This document shows, piece by piece, positions 1-7,087 of a stretch of 64,000 bases of DNA (position 1 is the first letter of the stretch; the number at the start of each line of letters is the position of its first letter). The notes below the pieces were generated by a model, which ran no database searches, was not told the origin of the DNA, and was given only the letters and a program-made list of their open reading frames with translations. The position numbers and the translations under genes were made by a program. The DNA is from Deltaproteobacteria bacterium (GTDB lineage: Bacteria; Desulfobacterota; Binatia; Binatales; Binataceae), in the NCBI GenBank assembly GCA_021780225.1, contig JAJXZF010000039.1, positions 105,912 through 169,911 on the forward strand, given 5' to 3'.

Positions 1-415
1 GGGTCATGCAGGCGGGCGTGCCGTCATTTGGCGGATTCGACATCACCAGACCGGAAAAACCCGAATCCTTGAGTTTCTCGACGCCGATCGCCATCGCGAT
101 GTCGAACGCGCCCGAGGCCACCGCGTAGCAGGCCTGACGCAGCGACTCCGAACCGGTCGCGCACATGTTTTCGACCCGGGTGACCGGCTTGTACTGAATC
201 TTGAGCGGCTCGGAAAGCGTGAGTCCCGAAACCCCCGAGCCCATCGTGCCCAGCCAATAAGCGTCAACGTCATCGGGCGCGATTCCGGCCGAGTTGTAGG
301 CCTCGTAAGCGGCTTCGACCAGCAGGTCTTCGGCGCCCTTGTCCCAATGCTCGCCGAACTTGGTGCAGCCCATGCCGACGATCGCCACGCGATCTTTGAT
401 TCCCTTGCTCGCCAT
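1..415 (-). CDS. Thiolase (acetyl-CoA acetyltransferase, SCP2/thiolase fold), 3' end outside window
   Basis: The first 138 codons of a thiolase on the minus strand; the gene runs out of the left edge. The start ATG (413-415) follows a good GGAGAG ribosome site. The N-terminus (DRVAIVGMGCTKFGEHW) and the motif ENMCATGSESLRQA are typical of the thiolase family; the Cys in MCATGS is the expected acyl-accepting nucleophile, so this copy looks catalytic. It lies just downstream, same strand, of an HMG-CoA-synthase-like::DUF35 fusion (444-1853) with a 28-bp gap, and probably acts with it on acyl-CoA substrates. The substrate cannot be read from the sequence. Confidence 0.9.
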   Translation of the reverse strand, partial: MASKGIKDRVAIVGMGCTKFGEHWDKGAEDLLVEAAYEAYNSAGIAPDDVDAYWLGTMGSGVSGLTLSEPLKIQYKPVTRVENMCATGSESLRQACYAVASGAFDIAMAIGVEKLKDSGFSGLVMSNPPNDGTPACMT

Positions 416-443
416 GAATTCTCTCCTTCCGTTCCGGGCCGGT

Positions 444-1853
444 TCAGCGCCGAGGACGCGCCTTCCAAAAATAGTTATGAACGCCGTCGGCGGTAAAGAG
501 CCGCCGAAAGGTCATTTCGACCTCATCGCCGATCGCGACCTTGTCGGGTTCGCAGTCGGTCATTTCGCATAAGAACCGTCCGCCGCCTTCGTAATCCACG
601 ACCGCGTTGATCGTGGGCGGATTGAGCGAATAGGCCAGCCGGTCGATCGCGTAGGTGGCGATCCGGCCGTGGCGATCCGCGAACGGGTACGGGTCCATTT
701 TATCAAACGCGCGGCATTTGACGCAGACCCGCTGCGGCGGCAGTTGCGCCGTGCCGCAGGCGCGGCATTTCGAGCCGATCAGCCCGAATTTCCACTTCTC
801 CGCGCGCATCATCGGCGGCGCCGCGGGCCGATCCGGATCGGGCCGCCGGGGCGGCTCGGTCGGCAGAATCTCGCGCCACTTGAGATAGTTGGCGTAGGTC
901 ACGTCGCCCTTCGACTCGACCATCCGGCCAACCGAACGGACCGGGCGGAAATTGGCGTTGGCCGGAGCCACCTTGAGCACCATCGCGTCCGCGCCGTCGC
1001 CGACCGTCGCCACCAGAATCCGGTCGCCCGGCTTCGCCGAGGGCAGCACCGCCGTAAGCATCAACGCGGCGTGCGCGGCGCCGGTCTGCCCGACCGTCAG
1101 CGCGAGCGAGTCGGCCACGCGCGCCGGATCGAACTTGAGTTCGCGCAGCGCCTCTTCGGCGGCGCGCTGATTCGGCGCGTCGAGGACGATTTTGGCCAGT
1201 TCACCGGGCGCGACTTTGGCTTTCTCCAGCACTTCCTTGATAATCTTGCGGAAGAACGGGCCGTAAGCCTGGGTGAGGGCGAAACGTTCTTCCCACGAAT
1301 GCGCGAAGCGTTCTCCGGGCGTACGCCAGGAATCAAGATACTCGCGCGTCAGCGAGGCGCTGGCTTCGATTTCCGCGATCGCGTTGTCGCGGCCGAAAAT
1401 GAACGCCGCCGCGCCGTCGCCGCCGGATTGTTCGAGTTTGCCTTCGGGCGCGCCGAGCCGGCAATCGGCGAGCGCGACCGCGGCATGGCCGCCGCCGGCG
1501 GCGGCCGATTCGGCCGCCTGCAACATCGCGCTCAAACCGGCGCGAATCGATCCGGTCGAGTCGATCGCGCGGATTTCCGCCGGCAGTTGCGCGGCGGCGC
1601 CGACGATCGCGGCGTTCAGCTTCTCCAGATAGGGCGCGGTGGTGGTGCCGAAGGTCAGCGAACGGACCTCCGCGCCGGGCGCGGTCTTGAGCGCGTCGCG
1701 CAACGCCTCGACCGCCATCGACACGCTGTCTTCGTCGAAACTGGCGACGGCGCGTTCGCCGCGGGTGGCCGGCACGCCCAGCACCGCGGCGATCGCCGCG
1801 CGTTTGAGCCGCCGGTAGGGGATATATGAGCCGTAGGAGACAATTCCTGCCAT
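444..1853 (-). CDS. HMG-CoA-synthase-like protein fused to DUF35 zinc-ribbon/OB-fold domain
   Basis: A 469-residue protein of two parts. Residues about 1-310 have the thiolase/HMG-CoA synthase fold (start MAGIVSYGSYIPYRRL). Residues about 345-469 are a DUF35 module with a zinc ribbon (CRACG...CVKC) and an OB fold. In archaea the thiolase, HMG-CoA synthase and DUF35 are separate subunits of one complex; here two of them are one chain beside a thiolase gene. Where HMG-CoA synthases have their nucleophilic Cys the sequence reads TGSIRAG, so the Cys appears to be replaced, and the usual His motif is not evident. True HMG-CoA synthase activity is therefore doubtful; it may be a CoA-binding partner of the thiolase. 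A TTG at 1889 is an alternative start; ATG 1853 matches the family N-terminus. Confidence 0.85.
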   Translation of the reverse strand: MAGIVSYGSYIPYRRLKRAAIAAVLGVPATRGERAVASFDEDSVSMAVEALRDALKTAPGAEVRSLTFGTTTAPYLEKLNAAIVGAAAQLPAEIRAIDSTGSIRAGLSAMLQAAESAAAGGGHAAVALADCRLGAPEGKLEQSGGDGAAAFIFGRDNAIAEIEASASLTREYLDSWRTPGERFAHSWEERFALTQAYGPFFRKIIKEVLEKAKVAPGELAKIVLDAPNQRAAEEALRELKFDPARVADSLALTVGQTGAAHAALMLTAVLPSAKPGDRILVATVGDGADAMVLKVAPANANFRPVRSVGRMVESKGDVTYANYLKWREILPTEPPRRPDPDRPAAPPMMRAEKWKFGLIGSKCRACGTAQLPPQRVCVKCRAFDKMDPYPFADRHGRIATYAIDRLAYSLNPPTINAVVDYEGGGRFLCEMTDCEPDKVAIGDEVEMTFRRLFTADGVHNYFWKARPRR

Positions 1854-2022
1854 AGGCGCATTAAAAGCCCGCCGCCCGCATCGCGTCAACTCATCGCGAC
1901 GATCATGCGCGAATTGTCCCGCGGTTCGCGGACCATTCGCAGGCCGAACGATTCAAAGCGGCGACGGCCGGCGCAATTCTATTGAATTCCGAAAAGACGA
2001 AACCAACCCGGCAGGATTTCGG

Positions 2023-3783
2023 TCAGGCGGAAAGGCCGGCGGCGCCGCCCGGACCGGGACGGGACGCCTCGGGCGCGGAACGCGGCGGCAGCGGACGGCC
2101 GAGCGCTCTTTCCAGCGCATCGATCAAGACGGTTCGCGAAATCGGCTTCGCGATATGGAAGTCGCCCCCGGCCTCACGCGCGCGTTCGGCGTCCTCGCGC
2201 AGCGCCGCCGCGCTGAGCGCGATGATCGGCGTGCGCGCGCCGCCGCGGCGCGCCTCGTCCGCGCGCATCGCGCGCATCGCGCCGTAGCCGTCCAGCACCG
2301 GCATCTGCAGGTCCATCAGCACGACGTCATAGCGGCCCGCGGCGAATTTGCGGCACGCGACCTCGCCGTTTTCGGCCTCTTCGACGAAGCAGGCGAAGCG
2401 CTTGAGAAAGGCGCGCAGCAAAAACCGGTTGTCGAGCGAATCGTCGACCACCAGGATGCGCACTTCGGACGGGGCGGCGGCCGGCGGCGAATCCTCTGGC
2501 GGCGGCGGAGAGCCGCCGGAGGCGAGAACGCGCGCGGCCGCGCCGGCATCGCACGCGGCCGGCGAGACGCCGAGAATCGCCGTGAAGTGAAAGGTGCTGC
2601 CGGCGCCGACGCGGCTTTCCACCCAAACCCGGCCTTCCATCAATTCGACCAGCCGCCTGACGATCGTCAGACCAAGCCCGCTGCCGCCATAGCGGCGCGC
2701 GGTCGAGGAGTCGGCCTGAGTGAAGCTGGCGAAGATATCGTCGAGCTTGTCTTCGGGGATGCCGATGCCGGTGTCCGTGACCGAAAAATGGAGCGCCAGC
2801 CGGGACGCGTCGTCAACGCGCGCTTCCGGCGCGGCTTCGGCGGCGGGATCGATCGCCAGCGTGACGCGGCCGGCTTCGGTGAATTTGATCGCGTTGCCGA
2901 GCAGGTTCAAGAGCACTTGGCGAATCCGCAACTGATCGCCGACCACCGTGGACGGCGTTGCCGCCGCGACTTTGAGCGCGAGCGCGAGGCCGCGCTCGTC
3001 GGCGCGCAGGCGCAGCGTGTCGATCACGCCCGCCGCGAGCGCGCGCAAATCGAATTCCGACCGCTCGAGCCGCATCCGGCCGGTTTCGACGCGGGCGAGA
3101 TCGAGGATGTCGTTGATCAGATTGAGCAGCACGTTGCCGTTGCTGCGCATCAGGGCGATATACTTGCGCTGTTCCGGACCAACGCTCGATTCAGCCAGCA
3201 GTTCGGCCATGCCGAGAATCGCGTTGAGCGGAGTGCGGATTTCATGCGACATGCTCGAGAGAAACTCGGATTTGGCGCGCGAGGCCGCTTCGGCCGCTTC
3301 GCGCGCGGCGACCAGCTCCCCCTGAATCCGCCTGAGTTCGGTGATGTCGCGTCCAATCGCAAGGCGGCAGGCGCGGCTGTCGAATTCGATTTCCGCCGCT
3401 GAGAGCAGGAACGTATGTTGCTCGCCGCTCTTGCCGCGGAAGGTCATGCCAAGGTTGCGGATAGTGCCGTTGGCCTGAAGCAACGTCGCGCAATACTCCC
3501 GCATCCGCGAATCCGGCCAGAGACCGAGTTCAAGGCCTGTTTTGCCGATCGCGTCGTCCACGCTATGGCCGCTCAGGCGCACGAACTCGTCGTTGACGAG
3601 CACGATCCGGCCGTCGCTCGCTTGAGTGATCACTATCGGATCGGGGCTGGCGTCAAAGATACGCCGGAATTGTGCATTGGCCTCAGGATGAGACAACTGG
3701 GCGAATTCCGATTCAGAAAGTTGAGTTTTATTCGGAAAGCAACCGTTGTGCCATCGCCGGTCGCATAATTCACGTTCACTCAT
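2023..3783 (-). CDS. Cytoplasmic PAS hybrid histidine kinase with C-terminal receiver
   Basis: A 586-residue sensor kinase with no membrane segment. Order: PAS sensor domain (about 36-150), coiled linker, HisKA with the H-box MSHEIRTPLN (phospho-accepting His about residue 180), HATPase_c with N-box NLLGNAIKFT, G1 DTGIGIP and G2 GGSGLGL, then a receiver domain with VVDDS, the phospho-Asp in VLMDLQMPVLDG and the conserved Lys in AKPIS. All catalytic residues are present, unlike the hybrid kinase at 41747-45268. There is no adjacent response regulator, so the phosphate probably passes to an HPt or regulator elsewhere. The ligand of the PAS domain is unknown. Confidence 0.93.
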   Translation of the reverse strand: MSERELCDRRWHNGCFPNKTQLSESEFAQLSHPEANAQFRRIFDASPDPIVITQASDGRIVLVNDEFVRLSGHSVDDAIGKTGLELGLWPDSRMREYCATLLQANGTIRNLGMTFRGKSGEQHTFLLSAAEIEFDSRACRLAIGRDITELRRIQGELVAAREAAEAASRAKSEFLSSMSHEIRTPLNAILGMAELLAESSVGPEQRKYIALMRSNGNVLLNLINDILDLARVETGRMRLERSEFDLRALAAGVIDTLRLRADERGLALALKVAAATPSTVVGDQLRIRQVLLNLLGNAIKFTEAGRVTLAIDPAAEAAPEARVDDASRLALHFSVTDTGIGIPEDKLDDIFASFTQADSSTARRYGGSGLGLTIVRRLVELMEGRVWVESRVGAGSTFHFTAILGVSPAACDAGAAARVLASGGSPPPPEDSPPAAAPSEVRILVVDDSLDNRFLLRAFLKRFACFVEEAENGEVACRKFAAGRYDVVLMDLQMPVLDGYGAMRAMRADEARRGGARTPIIALSAAALREDAERAREAGGDFHIAKPISRTVLIDALERALGRPLPPRSAPEASRPGPGGAAGLSA

Positions 3784-3917
3784 GTCGTTAAAGACAAGAC
3801 GACCGCCCGGGCAGCGTCATCATGCTGTCGCAAATGCGGCAATTTTTTTGCGGTAAGATGTTTCGCGGGCGAACTGCGTATCGATGCGGCCGAGCGCCCG
3901 CCGATGCGCCGGCGGCT

Positions 3918-4412
3918 TCAGCGCCGATGAAAAATCGTGTCGGAAGATCGCGTGGTGAAGGCGTACACGCGCGGTCCCGAATGCTTCAGATAATCGCGCA
4001 GCGTTTCCACACCCACGCCCGCGGCCAAAGGCGTTCCTTCCCCTTGGCCGCTCTGCCGCACGCGCCAATGACCGGTGTCGAGCCGAATCAAAATCAAGCG
4101 GTCGCGGCCAATTTGGGCGTTGCCGCGTTTGCCGAATCGGCGCAGCTCCAGATTGTACTCGCCCAGCAGATGCTCCCAGTAGACCCAGCTCATCTGGAAC
4201 ACCTGCGGACGCTCGTTCGCCGCGTCGCTCGGCACCGAAAAACGCTCCATCAAAGCGTGCATGCGATTCTGAGCGTTTTCGACCTCGGCCGGCAGCGATC
4301 CGTGCGCGGTGCTTACCGCCTTGAGCAGTCGAATTTTTCGCAGTGCATCGGAAAGGTTCACGCTTTGCCGTTGCGCTCCCGTCAGAAGGATTCCGATCCG
4401 CGCCATGCCCAA
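3918..4412 (-). CDS. Hypothetical protein
   Basis: A 164-residue protein I do not recognise. The N-terminus is mildly hydrophobic (MARIGILLTGAQ). Reading the same frame upstream of the ATG gives a hydrophobic run (KRLLCAAVLG) before a TAG, which would make a convincing signal peptide, but no normal start codon lies there; the true start may be an unusual codon or the 5' end may be damaged. The middle (VYWEHLLGEYNLELRRFG) and end (RDYLKHSGPRVYAFTTRSS) look like a folded domain. It is upstream of the PAS kinase on the same strand, about 130 bp apart. Confidence 0.6.
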   Translation of the reverse strand: MGMARIGILLTGAQRQSVNLSDALRKIRLLKAVSTAHGSLPAEVENAQNRMHALMERFSVPSDAANERPQVFQMSWVYWEHLLGEYNLELRRFGKRGNAQIGRDRLILIRLDTGHWRVRQSGQGEGTPLAAGVGVETLRDYLKHSGPRVYAFTTRSSDTIFHRR

Positions 4413-4643
4413 TACAGCGGCACACAGCAGGCGTTTCTATAATCCTGAGATAATTATAACAATAAAGATAAATTAATCCAAACAGAGACAATTTCCTTTT
4501 TCCAGAAGCGTCAAGAATAGCGCAGCGGTTATGCACAGGTATTTAACTGCCAAATTCAACACGATGCCGTCAGGGTGAAACTTTTCACCCCAACGACGCT
4601 GTCTGACCACAAACGATGTTGTTTGGCGTGAAGAAAACGAATC
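4413..4643. other. AT-rich intergenic stretch without a gene
   Basis: About 230 bp, clearly richer in A+T than the surrounding genes, between the hypothetical gene and repeat copy 1. I see no credible open reading frame with a ribosome site. It probably holds the promoter of the minus-strand gene at 3918-4412. Confidence 0.5.
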
Positions 4644-4848
4644 TAGTGTGATGTCCCGCAAATAACTTCCACCTGACGCCTTGTCAGCTCGGCGCGCAGG
4701 TCACCCAGCGCGGGGCGACCTGCGATGGATTGCCGGGTCTGGGCCCGGCAATGACGATAGATCTGGTCATGCCCGGACTTGATCCGGGCATCCACGTGGA
4801 GCGCAAGATCGACGAGGAGCGAAAACTTATTCAGGAGACGCCACAATA
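4644..4848. repeat. MITE-like repeat, copy 1
   Basis: One of three copies of a ~205-bp non-coding element in this window (others at 15934-16140 and 35987-36190). The ends are imperfect inverted repeats (TAGTGTGATGTCCCGC at the left; the right end read backwards gives TATTGTGGCGTCTCC), bounded by TA. Inside are two hairpins, around ATTGCCGGG...CCCGGCAAT and ATGCCCGG...CCGGGCAT. The two hairpin units resemble short palindromic repeats common in alphaproteobacteria (from memory). Short reading frames inside it, which include the peptide DARIKSGHDQ, are not genes. Confidence 0.85.
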
Positions 4849-4966
4849 GACGCAACCGCCGATAAGTTTACGCTACGGCGGCGTATGCGCCCGGCTCAGG
4901 CGTGCCAGGAATTGCGATGGATACGGTCGGCGCTCACAGGCGCCCGCCGCGAAACGGAAAGCCGGA

Positions 4967-5305
4967 CTACTTCACCTGTTCCCAATCGGCGTGCGCGCCA
5001 TCGGAATCCTGGTTTTGATCGTCGGTCGTGGATTGACGATCATGCGAGTCAGTATCGGAATCATCGGGAATGATTTCGGTATGGACGCCAGCCGCGCCGC
5101 CGGGACCAGCGCCAGCCGGCGCCAAAGGATTAGGCGGACTGACGCGCAGCGCGCCCGAACCAAGCCCTGAACCGGCCGCCGCATTCATCGTGGCGCCATA
5201 CTCGCCCATCGTTTGCGCCCGCGCGACGGAAAGCGGCGCGACGGCGAACGCCGCGCATCCGGCGATCACGGCGACGGAATAACGCCAGCCTTTCAGCCAC
5301 TCCAT
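4967..5305 (-). CDS. Small secreted protein, unknown function
   Basis: A 112-residue protein starting MEWLKGWRYSVAVIAG, chosen because a strong GGGAGGGAG ribosome site precedes this ATG. It has a clear signal peptide ending near ARAQT. The mature part is low-complexity: an Ala/Gly/Pro-rich segment, then an acidic, polar tail rich in Asp, Ser and Gln. No domain is recognisable. It stands alone between repeat copy 1 and moaA. Confidence 0.7.
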   Translation of the reverse strand: MEWLKGWRYSVAVIAGCAAFAVAPLSVARAQTMGEYGATMNAAAGSGLGSGALRVSPPNPLAPAGAGPGGAAGVHTEIIPDDSDTDSHDRQSTTDDQNQDSDGAHADWEQVK

Positions 5306-5531
5306 TGGAACTCCCTCCCCGCCAGAGTCACGGCGACGCACGCCGCGCGCGCGTATGCTCGCCGTCTCCAATCAAATAGCAGCAAAGCGTCCGAGTGCAT
5401 ATATCGAATTCGCTTGCCGGCCCCCGGTCCGCCGAAGGAGCGCGGGCGCATCTGACCCACGTTTGACCGTGACGCCTTGAACCGCGCCGCCCGCTCGCGC
5501 GCAGCGGGGACGAATGCGACGGGCTGCGCCG

Positions 5532-6530
5532 TCAGCCGCCGATTTGGTACATCGAGCGATCCCGCGTCGAACGCCCCTCCAGCAGATGATGGCCGGTGGG
5601 CTTGATCGCGACCGCTTTGGCGAGAATTTTCGCGACCGCCTCGATTCCGCCGTCGCCGTTGCCCGAACGCAGCGCGGCGCGAACGTCGAGCTCGTCGTCG
5701 TTGAGCAGGCACAGATGGAATTTGCCGTCCGCGGTCAGGCGCATCCGATTGCACGATCCGCAATATGGTTCGCTGACCGGACTGATAAAGCCGATTACGC
5801 CCGGCGCGCCCGCGAGCCGATAGTTGCGCGCCTCGTCCGCCGGATTGGCCGAGGGCAATTCGACCAGCGGACCCAATTCCGCCTCGATGCGCCGGCGCGT
5901 CTCGATATTCGACACGTAACGCTTGATCGACAACGACGCGCACTCGCCGCCGCCCAACGGCATCAGCTCGATGAACCTGACGTGCCACGGCCGCTCCACG
6001 GTCAGGCGCGCGAGGTCGATAACGTCGCCTTCGTTATATCCGGCGGCGACTACCGCGTTGAGCTTGATAGGCGTCAGACCGGCCGCTTCCGCCGCCGTCA
6101 CGCCGCGCCAAATCCGATCGAACGCGCCCCAGCGCATCTGACGCTCGACCGTCGCGGGATTGAGCGAATCGAGATGCACATTGATGCGGGCGAGGCCGGC
6201 GGCCTTGAGCGGCGCGGCCAGCTTGTCGAGCATCAGCGCATTGGTCGTCAGCGCCAGTTCGCCCACCCCCGGCACGGCGGCGAGCCGCTCAACGATTTCG
6301 AGCAGGTCCAGGCGCAGCGTGGGCTCGCCTCCGGTGAGGCGGAATTTGCGAAAGCCGATCGCCACGGCGGCGCGCGCCACCCGTTCGATTTCTTCGGCCG
6401 TGAGCAATTCCGGGTTGGGCAGGAAGCGCAGGCCCTCCAGCGGCATGCAATAAACGCATCGCAGGTTGCATCGATCGGTTACCGAGATGCGCAAATAGTC
6501 GATTTCGCGATTGAAAGAGTCATGTGGCAT
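5532..6530 (-). CDS. moaA: GTP 3',8-cyclase (molybdenum cofactor biosynthesis)
   Basis: A 332-residue radical SAM enzyme that converts GTP to 3',8-cyclo-GTP, the first step of molybdopterin synthesis. The N-terminal cluster motif is CNLRCVYC. The C-terminal second [4Fe-4S] site shows CGSCNRMRLTADGKFHLC. The protein ends in GG, the dipeptide needed for activity in this family. The GGEP motif (LTGGEPTLR) is present. The gene is solitary: no other moa or moe gene is in the window, although two MOSC proteins (58617-60296) are relevant to molybdenum cofactor chemistry. Confidence 0.97.
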   Translation of the reverse strand: MPHDSFNREIDYLRISVTDRCNLRCVYCMPLEGLRFLPNPELLTAEEIERVARAAVAIGFRKFRLTGGEPTLRLDLLEIVERLAAVPGVGELALTTNALMLDKLAAPLKAAGLARINVHLDSLNPATVERQMRWGAFDRIWRGVTAAEAAGLTPIKLNAVVAAGYNEGDVIDLARLTVERPWHVRFIELMPLGGGECASLSIKRYVSNIETRRRIEAELGPLVELPSANPADEARNYRLAGAPGVIGFISPVSEPYCGSCNRMRLTADGKFHLCLLNDDELDVRAALRSGNGDGGIEAVAKILAKAVAIKPTGHHLLEGRSTRDRSMYQIGG

Positions 6531-6833
6531 CGTTGCCGCAGCCGCGGCGCCGGCGGAATAGCCCGCCCGAATTGGCGCGGCGGCGAATGACTGCGCCGGC
6601 GCGCGGTCATCCGACGATTCTAATCGTCATAATCGCGCGGTTACAACCTCCTGACCAGTTGGTCGGGCGCGCGCCGGAAGATCGCTCGCGCGCTTCGCAG
6701 ATGTGCGTCAAGCTGTTACAATTCCGTGAAACATTCACGGCGTGCGGGCGTTTGGCTCGCCGCCATGCGCGAGCGAGGCGGCGACGCCGCGTGTGCGGAT
6801 GGCGGCCGAAAGCAACGAAGAGGTCGATCTGTA
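6531..6833. other. Divergent intergenic region between moaA and the small membrane gene
   Basis: About 300 bp with no gene I can support. It must contain both divergent promoters. The only striking element is the palindrome at 6724-6740. Confidence 0.5.
6724..6740. promoter_or_regulatory. Perfect 7-bp-arm palindrome, possible operator
   Basis: CCGTGAAACATTCACGG is a perfect inverted repeat (arms CCGTGAA / TTCACGG, 3-bp spacer), 94 bp upstream of the start of the small membrane gene. It has the size of a dimeric regulator site. No regulator is encoded beside it, so the function is inferred only. Confidence 0.4.
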
Positions 6834-7040
6834 ATGCTCTTTAAGATGGCATTGGCGTTGAGTCTGGGCGCTCTCGCCACGTACGCGATCAGGCGGATGC
6901 TGGAAGACGAGGATGAAGCGGTGATTGCGCGCGAAACCGAAGCGCGGCTCGCGGCCTTGCGCCGCCATCTGTTCCGGGACGATCCGCAACTGCGGATGGC
7001 GCTGGCGCAGATCGATCCGGCGGATGTTTCGGAGCGCTGA
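6834..7040 (+). CDS. Small single-pass membrane protein
   Basis: A 68-residue protein starting MLFKMALALSLGALATYAIRR, placed at this ATG by the GAAGAGG ribosome site a few bases upstream. It has one N-terminal membrane helix, then a charged, probably helical tail rich in Glu and Arg. I recognise no family. It sits 47 bp upstream of the HpnN-like exporter on the same strand, so the two are probably co-transcribed. Confidence 0.65.
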   Translation: MLFKMALALSLGALATYAIRRMLEDEDEAVIARETEARLAALRRHLFRDDPQLRMALAQIDPADVSER

Positions 7041-7087
7041 TTCGCGCATCCCGCCAGCTCCAGCCAGAACGACAGAACCTGCGACGG

